A DNA stretch of 64,000 bases from Sesamum alatum (Eukaryota > Streptophyta > Magnoliopsida > Lamiales > Pedaliaceae): positions 35,858,466 to 35,922,465 of the forward strand of contig JACGWO010000003.1 of NCBI GenBank assembly GCA_034509735.1, read 5' to 3'. The translations under genes were made by a program, and so were the position numbers. Shown here piece after piece: positions 1-10,495 of the stretch; within the stretch, counting starts at the first letter, position 1, and the number at the start of each line of letters is the position of its first letter. The notes beneath the pieces are model-generated. The model was not told the origin of the DNA, made no database searches, and saw only the letters and a list, made by a program, of their open reading frames with translations.

Positions 1-1572
1 GTGTAAAGGGCTTCAACCGTTCTCGGGCTAGCTACCTCCCAGCCGCTAGGACAAATGCAGTATTTACTCTTTCTGAACATGTCATAATACGACATGTTCC
101 TAGGAAGGTACTCGTGGATTTGGACGTCTGGATCTTTGTCCTTCCATTGGTTCATGAGCATTTTTCTAATGTATCCGTGAACGCCTCCCGAGTAGAAAAC
201 TAAGACAGAACGATTGGATGGAGGCGGCCCGCCAATCAAGCCTTCCATCGTTCCACCAGGAAGATATATCTCTGGCATCGACACATCCACAGAGGGCTTG
301 AAACCTTCTGAGGTATTTGCGTTGCATAGGACTCTAATCGAGTTCTTGAATAATAGAGGAACACCTTTGGAGATCTTAGGAGCCTGTGACATTTCAGGTA
401 CTCGAAACTTAGAGCAACATTAACTATGTACAAAAGGATCAAAACCAGATTACACAACACATCTGTCTGAAAAGCAGCAAAAAACAAGAAATCTTACCCA
501 ATCATGACAAGCAAGCATGAAATGATCATGTCCAAGAGTTCGATTCCAGTAAAGATACTTGGTGGAAATAAGATTGACATAGTCTCTGGCAATGTTCTGC
601 AAGGGGCTCCACGCACGATTATGGATCACGTAAGCATAATTGGCTATCGACTGCGCACTTATTGGAACGAAGAAAACATGGGCATTTCTAGGATCTCTGG
701 TACGGAATTTGCTGATCTCAACATGATGAATGAGAATCCCCTCGATCCCAAGAATCCCCCGGCTTTTGCTGTAATGGAAAAGAGGGGGGTCTCCGTCCTC
801 GTACACGTATATCCTAAACAGTTTCTCCATTTCCAAGTAGCTCCTACATTACACAAATCATAGTTAGTCCTCGTCATAACCTCATCATAAGTGTCAATCT
901 TCATCGGTTAGTTCTTCTGTAGAGCTACTTCTCAGACAATCTTGCATTTTGAATTCTAAGTTAGGACATCATTGATTGAGAGAAGAGCACCTGTGGAAGG
1001 CATTGGGGTTCCTATACATCGTACCACTAGGGACGTAATCAGGGTCGTATGATGTTTGATTCTTGCGCCGAGCGTCTTGAATTCTTGCTCGGGCTCTTGC
1101 TAGACTAGCCTCAGCCCTCTCTAGATCACTGTAATTTTTCTCCACCATCTGAACCAGACAATCACATCATAGTTCCTTCGACTAAGTTAAGGTGATTTCT
1201 TGTCCAAATTTCATTCTTAACTTCAACGAAAAACGCAGAAATTGCGAAATGTATAAAACGATATATTCTATTCAGCTTGAACTTCATCTAACTAAATTCG
1301 TCATTATTTTGTCCGTGCAGCAGAAGTAGAGAGAGAATGAGGGGTGGCGTTACGGGTACCTGATCCTCCACCGTCGCAGCGGCGGTGGGTGGCGGCGAAG
1401 TCTGCTGCCTATTCTTGGCTGAAGCAGGAGGAGGAGCACCAGAATCAGGCCATGAATAAGTCGTGGAAGGCTTCTGGTTCAGTATAAGCACAAGCCCGGA
1501 TATCAAAATCAATGGAATTACTACAAAATCCACAAGTTTTGAAGAAGAAGAAGGTGGTAATGAATCCGCCAT
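1..1572 (-). CDS. GT47 exostosin-family glycosyltransferase, 3' end cut by window edge
   Basis: Probable Golgi type II membrane glycosyltransferase of family GT47 (At5g03795-like), expected to build cell-wall polysaccharide or glycoprotein glycans; the substrate is not deducible. Exons on the minus strand: 1572-1360, 1148-991, 843-498, 383-<1. All junctions are GT-AG and the frame holds throughout, giving about 366 visible residues. The start at 1572 is followed by a short Ser-rich tail and a hydrophobic anchor (about residues 14-32), then a Pro-rich stem. Exostosin-domain motifs include MEMEKLFRIYVYEDGDPPLF, HDHFMLACHDW, IGGPPPSNRSVLVFYSGGVHG and CICPSGWEVASPRTVEALY. Roughly the last 100 residues, judged from the paralogue at 4179-8666, lie outside the window. 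The central exon is 346 nt in both genes, so they are duplicates arranged head to head. Family call is secure; the specific function is unknown. Confidence 0.9.
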
Positions 1573-2737
1573 TTTCGTTTCTCCGCAAGCTTGATTTGCT
1601 TTTGCATTGGAAAGAAGTTATTAAGCAAATTTAATATTAAATAATAGTAAAAATGGAGGGCATTTAAAAGTAAAAATAAAAATTTAGAATTAAATTATTG
1701 AAGAAAATAATTTAATATTTAATAAATGGTAGAAATTGATAAAAAGTTACTTATAATACTCTTTCTATATCAATTTAAATTAAAGAAAAAGTAAATATTA
1801 CGGGATAATTCTCATATCAAAATCAACATCCCTAACTCGTTTCGTTGACATTTTTGGACCTGCATCATTTATTTCGAGTTGTTACGATTCGATACTTCAA
1901 GATTCTAATATATATAGAGTTGATGTAATCATTCTATCATTTTCGTCATTATGATTCATATGAAATCATACAATCATGATAAATTTATAAATAACCATCT
2001 TCTAGTCAAATAGAAACGAACAAAAGAAAATTCAACTCAAGATATTACCGACACAACACAAAGAGTAATTATAAATAATTTTTAAAATGATCTAATTAAA
2101 AATATAATTATCATATTTAAAAATTAACAGCATACATAATTTTTTTATATATTAATATAGATAAATAACCGTTTAATCTACACGTGCGCACGTGATATAT
2201 TTTTGGGTGGTGTGAAGCGATTTCTTGAATTATCTTTCCCGGGAAGTGGCATGATTTGTGTAAGGGTGTAGTATGAAGTAGCTAACATGCGGTAACTTCA
2301 AGTTATATATGAATGTTTTCGAGGTTTTTGGACACCGAGAACCGCACCACTTGGCTGTTTCTGCATTGTACGTAGATCCCTATGTAGGAGAATGGCAGTT
2401 ACAACTTGGTACAAGTGGTCTACAACACCACTTTCCTTTGCTTTTACTCTTTTTTATTAGTAGTAATAATGATAATTATTTCAAACGCTCTTGGACTGAA
2501 TTTTAACGTTGAGATCATTTTTATTCAAGTGGCAAGATTAATAATTCTATTAATCTGGATATTATCAGTCTATTTATAGTATATAGTTTTTGTTGATGTT
2601 CGCCGTATCGTTAAAGTTACAGCTCGCAATCCTATGTCTTGAAGGTTTTGACTTTTTTGAAGTCGACTTCTATTTATTGTGGTTGTTCGTATTTTTGTTA
2701 ATTTGTTTATTTTAAATATAAGTTTGTTATATATATG

Positions 2738-3016
2738 TACTGGAAAAAAAATTATTATTGACTACAAATTTATTGACTACGGATTAAAAATCGTTGGAAA
2801 ATCTAGATTATCCACCATGAAATCTCTTTTTGTCATGGTTATGAGCCAAAGCAAATGTTTTAGTCATGGCTTTCAACCATGACAAATGTTTTAACCACAC
2901 TCGCAAATATCACGGCCAATAACCATTTTATGATCATGGTGAATGACTATTCACTATGGCTATTTATTTTTAACCATAACAATTAGCCTTGGTTAAATGT
3001 TAATTTTTTTCTAGTG
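2738..3016. mobile_element. Small CACTA-like MITE (copy 1)
   Basis: The right end reads TTAATTTTTTTCTAGTG, the complement of a CACTAGAAAAA terminus. The left end reads TACTGGAAAAAAAATTA, a decayed form of the same end. A 3 bp ATG direct repeat flanks the 279 bp unit (2735-2737 and 3017-3019), as CACTA insertions require. The interior carries many catggt/accatg words in both orientations, like CACTA subterminal repeats. There is no coding capacity. A related copy lies at 31722-32023. Confidence 0.65.
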
Positions 3017-3424
3017 ATGCCAACAGTTTGCTAAAAGCCACTCTTGTTTTGTTGATGTTTTTAATTTTAGTTTTTAATTTTTGAAACAGTCATTAATGTG
3101 AAAACATATTTATTTATATATTTTGGTTGAAAATATATTGATTTAACACCACAATCTCATTAACTAATTCAAATATATTTTTATTTTTAATAAAAATATA
3201 AACAAAATTGAAAATATATATTTTCCACTTAAAATTAAAAATGAAAACATAAACAATCAAGCTAACAAGAAAGTCATATCCAATCAAAGAAAACAAAAAA
3301 AAAAAAAAAATCAAGAATTTGACTCAACGAGTCAATGAGGCTAACTTAATTAGAGGTCATGAATTTGATTCTCATCAATATGTAGGTACTAGTCTACTTA
3401 ATAATGAGTTGTTTATCCCATATT

Positions 3425-3665
3425 GGAGGCATATAGATGTGCTGAGCATTTGGAATATATTTTTGGGGCTCTTATTTATCAATTATAGATATTTTCAACT
3501 TATTGATGAAAAGAATCGTGAAGAAAAATAGTTCTCTTTACGGATTTTTATAGCATAATTCTTCATTTTGACCCCATGCTGAAGGTACATAAATGTGCTG
3601 AGCATCATGAATATAATTTTTAGGCTCTTATTTATCGAGTATAGACATTTTTAATTTATGGTATA
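3425..3665 (+). repeat. Imperfect direct duplication, about 156 bp period
   Basis: The word TGTGCTGAGCAT occurs at 3438 and again at 3594. In both copies it is followed by similar sequence (a run of gaatata, then ggctcttatttatc, then atagacattttt). This looks like a local tandem duplication. No function is evident. Confidence 0.6.
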
Positions 3666-4122
3666 TTATAATTTTAGTTATCAGTAAATTATACATATCT
3701 AATAATAACAATTAACATATATATATATATATATATACATATTACATATATTAAATATTGAAATTTATGATATAATTTTAGGAGATTCACCCAAATTGAC
3801 TCAACCCGAAAAAGGGCAACTTGGAATATGATCATGATCTTGAGTGATTATAAGACACCCCAATAAAACAAAAATTAATTAAGAAGCAAATTTTACGCGC
3901 TTAATCTTGTAATTAATTCCCTTAATAACAAGGTCAAAACTTCGAAGGGTGAGCATAGAATCTAAGCAAAGAAGGCAAAACGTAAAGCGTCATTACCAAG
4001 CTCCCATATATATATATACACACATATAATTTGCATGAAAAAAAACTTCATATGCATGTGTACATCAAATGCCATAACCCCCGCCCACCATTCTTTTCTC
4101 CCACACTCCATTAATCCCAAAA

Positions 4123-4169
4123 ACACACACACACACACACTTAGAGAGAGAGAGAGAGAGAGAGAGAGA
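4123..4169 (+). repeat. Compound (AC)n-(AG)n microsatellite in the GT47 5' leader
   Basis: An AC run at 4123-4140 is followed by an AG run at about 4143-4169, ending 9 nt before the start codon at 4179. It is therefore probably transcribed as 5' untranslated leader. GA-rich leaders are common in plants and can bind GAGA factors; any role here is inference. Confidence 0.85.
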
Positions 4170-4178
4170 ATTTTAAGG

Positions 4179-7100
4179 ATGCAAGAATCGTCATGGTCAT
4201 TAGGGTCGAAGCACTTATGGATTTTGGCATCACTGGTTGTGGGGATGGGAGTGGTGGTTTTCATGGGTCCTAAGCCGGCTTCGATCTTCTCTTTCAACTC
4301 TAGTTCCTTACCGGAGTACTTACGTTCGAGGTTTCCCGATGATGATGGGCCGCGTCTCGACAAGTTGTCGGCTAATTCCGATGGCTTGTTTATGGATGAA
4401 GATGATGAACCTTTTAACCACAAACCAGTAAGTCCCTTCAAATTCAATACATTTTATGTATGTGCCAAATGTATATAATTCAACTGATTTTTTTCATGGA
4501 TTAACAATAAAGATACAGTGTGACGTGTGTCTCTTGGAAATAATTTTATCAATTAAATTTAATTAGTTTATAGTCAAAGATTATTAGTATTAAAGATTTG
4601 ATTCTTTTTCAATATATTGGAAATCCATTAACTATTAATTGTTGTGATGGGTAAATCAGGGCACAGATTTTATGAATGAAATTAGTAAAAAAATAATAAT
4701 TTGGGGCTTTTGTTCACATTGCTCAATTTAATGGATCAAAATTGTGAAAAATTATAAGTTACAGGACTTATTTGCTATACTTGAAATATAAAGGACTAAA
4801 ACGTCAAAATATAAAAGATATAGGATGTAAATTTGGTTCCATGCTTGCATGAATTTGACCAATGGGAACAAAAGCCCTAAATTAAAAAAATTTTCAGTAA
4901 CATTTGCAAACTCCGGTGATTGAAGGACCAAAATCGTGAAAAATTAAATATTATAGAACATATTTGCTACCCTAAAAAGATAAAGAATTAAAACACCAAA
5001 ATACAAAAAATACATGACGAAAAATGCATTTAAGTCTTAACGAAAAAGTAGGGTGATGGGCAGGGGAATGGGCAGAATTTGGTAAGAGAAAAACATATGA
5101 AGTGCTGCAAAAATCCATTCATGTTCACTAGCACTACTTTTTTCCTAGTTTGAGCAGAATCAGTATCCCTAACATGACTTCTTGCCTAATTAAAACACAA
5201 AACTTTCGGTACCTGTCCTAGAACAATTTAGGACTTTTTCTCCAAGGCAAATCTTTTTCTTTTTTTTTTAAAGAAAAAAGAATAAAGAAAGAAAAAGATA
5301 TGGAGAATATTTTAGGCCTTTATTATAAAAAATATATTTATGGATATCAAACTTTTGTTTTTCCTTTTTTATTGGGTGAATAAGGATGATTGTACTTAGC
5401 GTGCATGTAACAATTATTTTGTTAATCCAAATTATTGAGATTGTGTTTGTATTAGACCGGTCAAATTGATATATTTTCAATGAGAATACGTTTAAATAAA
5501 TATGTTTTGATTTTATTTGCATAATTTGTAATTTATTGCAATTTATTTACTGTTGGATTTACCTGACAGGAGAGAAGTGAAGAGGGGTACAAAAATGGGA
5601 CGAGGAGTGGAAGACCTGAGAAAAGATACAGCGACTTGGAGATGGTGGAAGCCGATCTTGTACTGGCTCGAGCTGCCATTAGGGAAGCCATCATCAATGG
5701 TGGAAACCAAACTGACGACCCTGATTATGTCCCAAATGGGCCCATGTATTGGAACCCTCAAGTATTTCACAGGTACGCGTTTCAGCTGATCGCCACCCAT
5801 CTAAAACATTTTCCAATTCCTTCAATGTAATAAATAAGTATAAATTGCAATAAAATATAACTTCTCACTAAAAAATAAATAAAAATTATTTAAAAGCATC
5901 AAAGTCATAGAAAGTTTATTTGAACAATAAACTATCTAAAATTCGTATAATTAGGATCATTCTAGGATAAAACGCACCATTAGAGACGAGTTGACTAATT
6001 GTCATAGGATCAATCCAAGAGAAGATTTATGTGACTTAAAAGATACAATAATACAAGAAAATGGATATAATTATACCTGAGATTTGGTGTAATTACACGT
6101 AAATTTCTTGTGGTTTGAAAAATTATATTCCGTACCTCCTAAAGTTTGCTTATGATTAACAAATAGGTCCATCCGTAGTTAAACTTCATCGAATTTATTA
6201 ATATTAACAAAAAAAATTGAATGAAAATCGATATTTACCCTCGATTGACTTATTAATGATTTAATGTTGGCCAAACAAATATTTTATGACTAAATTACCC
6301 TTATAACAATGAAAATATACCTCATCTTATGCATTAACGTGTGACGATATGTAAGTGTAAATTGCAATAAAATGTAGCTTCTCACTTAAAAATGAAAAAA
6401 AACATAAATAAATAAAAACCATTTAAAAGCATCAAAGTCATAGAAAGTTTATTTGAACTATAAACTATCTAAATTCGCATGATTAGGATCATTCTAGGGT
6501 CAAGAGAAAATCTATGTAACTTAGAGATATAGTAATAAAAAAAAAAAAAAAAAAAGAGTTCAAAATTCACATATGTCATGAGTACAAGAAACTTTCAGGA
6601 GCTACTTGGAAATGGAGAAGAGGTTGAAAATATTCATCTACGAGGAAGGGGAGCCGCCGGTGTTCCACTTCGGCCCCTGCAAGCACACATACGCCATAGA
6701 GGGAATTTTCATGGCAAACATTGAGGTTAGCCGTTTTCGGACATTCGACCACGACAAAGCTCACTTGTTCTTCCTCCCCTTCAGCGTCACCATGATAACT
6801 CAGGTAATATATGTGCCTGAATCCCATGAATGGAATCTCATGAAGAATACAGCCTCCGATTATGTCAATGTCATTGCTCAAAAGCATCCTTACTGGAATC
6901 GAACCCATGGCGCTGATCATTTCATGCTCGCTTGCCATGACTGGGTAAGACATTTTGTTCCATACCTTTTATTGGTTGTGTTCGATCAAATTATTCGAAT
7001 TATAAAAATGATAAAATAATACTTTTAGTCCTGTAATTATGGGGTATGAATTATAATATACTTAGTCCTACAAATTTATATCATTTCATATATTTGGTCT

Positions 7101-8666
7101 TAATTTTGACGGGGAAAATATTTTTTTAGTCCCGTTAAATAGGACCAAATTCGTTTTTGGTACCATTATTTATTTAAGTGTAGGTTTTGGTCCCATTAAA
7201 CCCAAATTCAGGCTTATTTGATTCTAATAAGTCATTTTTCATGTTCTGCACATGACTTATTGGGACCAAATAAGCCTGGATTTGGGCTTATTTAGTTCCA
7301 ATAGTTCTGAAATTTCTAACGTAGATAAACGGAGTCAATAAGTCATGTGCTGGGACCAAATAAGCCTGAATTTGAGTTTAGTGGGACCAAAACCTATACT
7401 TAAATAAATAATAGTACCAAAAACGAGTTTGACCCTGTTTAACGGGACTAAAAAAATATTTTACCCTAATTTTGATATACATTTGTCAAATTTGATCCTT
7501 TGTAAGGTTTCTTGTCCAACATATGTTGTTGGGAAACGACATGGCATTGCCACATTGTTGCCATGTGGCACAAGGTTGGCACGTAACTGTCATGTCTTTT
7601 TCAAACCATACGTTTTGGTTGAAAATTTTTATAGAGGATCAAATTTATTTTAATATAGGATCAGTTGTGAGGTCCTGAACCAAATGTGTCAAAATTAAAT
7701 TAAATGTGTGCGGGAGTATAAATTACAAGATTAAATTTATAATTACTAATAATGTATGACTAAATATGTTATACAACGCAGTTATTTGATTAAAAATTTA
7801 ATTTTTTCTAAAAATAATTGCAAAATGGAATATCCTCTCTTATTTTTTTCACATTTACAATTTTTTTAGGATTAATAGATTGCTTATATAGATCTAAATT
7901 TGATAATATTACATAAGTTTTATTAATTTTATAAATACTTTCCTAGAGTTTTTAAAATGAATTTCTTGTTTTGGTAATAATATTTCAGGGGCCCGAAATT
8001 TCTTTCGCAATCCCGAACCTATACAAGAACTCCATCCGGGCCCTGTGCAACGCCAACACCTCCGAACAATTCAACGCCTCCCGCGACGTCTCCATCCCCG
8101 AAATCCACCTCCCCGGCGGCGGCACACGGGGCATGATCGGCGGCCCACCGCCATCCAAGCGCCCGATACTCGTCTTCTACGCGGGCGGAGTCCACGGCCC
8201 GATCCGGCCAATCCTCCTGGAGCACTGGGAAAACAAGTCGGACCCCGACGTCCAAATCTACAGATACCTCCCCAAGAACGTCTCCTACTACGGGATGATG
8301 CGGAAGAGCCGCTACTGCATCTGCCCGAGCGGGTACGAGGTGGCCAGCCCGAGAATGGTGGAGGGCCTCTACATGGGCTGCGTGCCGGTGCTGATCAAGG
8401 ACAGCTACGTCATCCCCTTCAGCGATGTCCTGAACTGGGAGACGTTTGCGGTGATCGTTCCGGTGAAGGATATTCCGAACTTGAAGACGATATTGACGGC
8501 GATTCCGATGGTCAAGTATGTGAAGATGCAGCGGAGGGGGATTCAGATGCGGCGGCATTTCGAGGTGAACTCGCCGCCGAAGAGATACGATGTGTTTCAT
8601 ATGATACTGCATTCGATTTGGCTGAGAAGGCTCAATGTTCGTCTCCATGAATATCAAGATTCCTGA
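4179..8666 (+). CDS. GT47 exostosin-family glycosyltransferase (At5g03795-like), complete
   Basis: Predicted Golgi type II glycosyltransferase of family GT47. Exons 4179-4427, 5570-5772, 6599-6944 and 7989-8666 join to 491 aa, all with GT-AG introns. The start at 4179 gives a short cytosolic tail, then a hydrophobic anchor (about residues 11-29), then a stem. Exon 2 carries the conserved DPDYVPNGPMYWNPQVFHR segment. Exon 3 begins the exostosin domain (YLEMEKRLKIFIYEEGEPP and HFMLACHDW). Exon 4 holds NSIRALCNANTSE, FYAGGVHGPIRPILL, CICPSGYEVASPRMVEGLY and GCVPVLIKDSYVIPFSDVL, the nucleotide-sugar binding half. Exon 4 is strongly G/C-ending in codon use (about 80% in its first part, my rough count), unlike the paralogue at 1-1572. 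Intron 2 holds a duplicated segment and intron 3 a MITE. Acceptor and product are unknown. Confidence 0.93.
5832..6540 (+). repeat. Pair of direct repeats inside GT47 intron 2
   Basis: About 5832-6060 and 6351-6540 are similar copies. Shared words include gcatcaaagtcatagaaagt, tttatttgaac and gattaggatcattctagg, in the same order. The left copy has roughly 40 extra bases near 5972-6010. About 290 bp of unrelated AT-rich DNA lies between them. It could be a tandem duplication later split, or two copies of one unknown element. No TIRs or terminal dinucleotides identify a class. Confidence 0.7.
7111..7466. mobile_element. Mutator-type MITE in GT47 intron 3 (family B, copy 1)
   Basis: Long inverted repeats: the left arm starts GGGGAAAATATTTTTTTAG and the right arm ends as its complement with one or two changes. 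Nine-base direct repeats TAATTTTGA (7101-7109 and 7467-7475) flank the element, with one extra base at the left junction, as expected of a Mutator-like insertion. The interior repeats words such as ccaaataagcctg in both orientations, so the whole unit can fold into a hairpin. There is no coding capacity. A second copy is at 30227-30492. Confidence 0.8.
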
Positions 8667-10264
8667 TCCGGGCCCATGAGGGCTGAGTTTCTTGAACCGG
8701 GCCCCGGAATTGTTTTCCAGGAGTGGTAAGATAGTTTAGTGATCTGCATGGATTGATCAGTTAATGATGATATGTAGGAGAATTTATGTTTTGAATATTT
8801 AACTCATTATCGAATTGGGTGTTGTAAGAATTTTTACTAAGTGGGGTTTGATGTTTATTCGAGTGATTGTATTGTACGAATTTTGTTAAATGGCGTTGAA
8901 TATTAATTTGAATAGTTGTCTTGTACGAATTTAATTTATTTGGGTTATTTTCTTTAACTACTTATATTATGCCAAAGTGATCATAAGCTTGAAAAATACA
9001 AAATAATTTAGGGTAAATTACAATCACTTTTCCGGAGATTTGACATAATTATAAATATTCTCTCGTTGTTTTTAAAAGTTACAAATACCCCCTTGGGGTT
9101 TGTAATTTTTCACCAATGGCCTTAAATTGACCATTTTGCCCTTGAATTTTTTTATTAAAATTGTAGAAAAATCGGCCAAGGCAAATTGCATTATTGCTTA
9201 TCTGTGCAAAAAACTTAAGAAATCTCTCCCTGCACATTGTAGTTTAAAAATATTTTAAGAATGAAATAAAAATAATTCAGTGCACAAGGGCATTTTAGTC
9301 AATTCACCCATAAAAATGGATGGAAATTGATTATTTGTTGACAATTACAAACCTCAGAGGGACATTTGTAATTTTTCAAACAACGAGAGGGTATTTATAA
9401 TTATACCAAACTATAAGAAAATGTAACTGTAATTTATCCAATAATTTAGTTAAATTTCACGACATAAAATAGTCATATAGTACCTTTATGTATGCATTAC
9501 CTATTAGATCGGATTTGATTGGCTTCGACTGAAATATACAATAAATTTGAAGTAATTGAGCGCAAATTCAACATATAGATGGTTAACTTTTGGTCTCTTT
9601 GGTAATGAGCTTTGATCCTGTAATTTCAAAGGAAAATTGCTATAATTCAACACCTTTTCGTTATATATTTAACGGAAAAGATATGTGGAATTAAAATTGC
9701 TATATTTTAAAGTTTTGAGAATTAAACTGAAAATCTCATAACTAATGCAACCAAAAGTGTAAGAACTCTAATGAATACGTGTTAGGCATGTGATATTTTG
9801 CATTAAAATATTTTATGAAAAGATGCTATTAGATCGAAAATATTGCTTTTAAGTTACGGGATAAAAAATAATAATAATCCTGTAATCAGTAGAACTAAAA
9901 GTAAAATAAGTCCCAAGTTACGGGACGAAGATTATTAGTTCCCTCATAATTATTATAAAGTGATAATTTTGTAATTAATAAGATCAAAAGCAGAATAAAT
10001 AATGAGTTATGGACGAAAAATATTAATTCCCCTCATAATTATTATATAATTTAAATAAGAATAATTAGTGACAAATTAAATATATAATATTTATTATATA
10101 ATTAATTGAATTTGAGATTTTCCATGTTATCCATAGGCTCTTTTTTCCAGCGTGGGAAGATAGATGATAGAGGATAAAGCCGACCGTCCACCGACGTATG
10201 ACTCCCGCAGCTGGGAACTCCCAATGCTCTCGTACCAGCAACGTGCCAGCCGCCCATCTATTTG
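8667..10264. other. Intergenic DNA between GT47 and LEA genes
   Basis: No supported gene. It contains the 3' flank of the GT47 gene, the MITE at 9011-9439, AT-rich unique sequence, and from about 10140 the more GC-rich proximal promoter of the LEA gene. Confidence 0.6.
9011..9439. mobile_element. Mutator-type MITE (family A, copy 1)
   Basis: Terminal inverted repeats GGGTAAATTACA (left) and TGTAATTTATCC (right) bound 429 bp. A perfect 9 bp target duplication AATAATTTA sits at 9002-9010 and 9440-9448. Inverted similarity continues inward (tataattataaatat against atatttataattata). There is no ORF. Closely related copies are at 36098-36507 and 45467-45953, with decayed ones elsewhere. Confidence 0.9.
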
Positions 10265-10283
10265 CATGCACCACCACGTGTGG
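10265..10283 (+). promoter_or_regulatory. RY element plus ABRE/G-box upstream of the LEA gene
   Basis: CATGCA (10265-10270), the RY core bound by B3 factors such as ABI3/FUS3, lies 4 bp from CACGTGTGG (10275-10283), a G-box/ABRE bound by bZIP factors. This RY-ABRE pairing is typical of seed-maturation and ABA-responsive promoters. It lies about 75 bp upstream of a TATA-like sequence and 215-230 bp upstream of the LEA start codon. The motifs are visible; their use is inferred. Confidence 0.75.
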
Positions 10284-10348
10284 CCCTGTCGGAACCCCAA
10301 CAAGGATTCAACCTTACAGGTGTCACTGCACACAATCTCAACCTGCTC

Positions 10349-10358
10349 ATATATATGT
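10349..10358 (+). promoter_or_regulatory. TATA box of the LEA gene
   Basis: CATATATATG followed by a C/G-rich stretch, about 140 bp before the start codon at 10496. This predicts transcription starting near 10380 and a leader of roughly 115 nt. Confidence 0.6.
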
Positions 10359-10495
10359 CCCCGGCGCTTTCTAAATTTCACATCAAAGCACTGAATTTCC
10401 CGTTCTTTAAGGAAAAACTAGTTTATACGATTTCCATTTACGTAGTTGCATTCACTTCAACCAATTGTTCTTGTTTTTAGGGTGTCAGGACGAGC

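Larger units (their letters stand above)
1573..4178. other. AT-rich shared upstream region of two divergent GT47 genes
   Basis: No supported coding region. Both GT47 genes are transcribed away from this 2.6 kb interval, so their promoters must lie in it. It holds a CACTA-type MITE (2738-3016), a duplicated segment (3425-3665), a short AT microsatellite near 3718-3736 and an AC/AG microsatellite just before the right-hand start codon. A tRNA-like stretch near 3318-3375 may be a decayed SINE head. The small ORFs at 2309-2506, 2679-2882 and 3319-3531 have no recognisable content. Confidence 0.6.

Noticed and set aside
8019..8657. Long minus-strand and +2-frame ORFs across GT47 exon 4
   Set aside because: They are open only because the exon is GC-rich; the third frame encodes the conserved exostosin domain.
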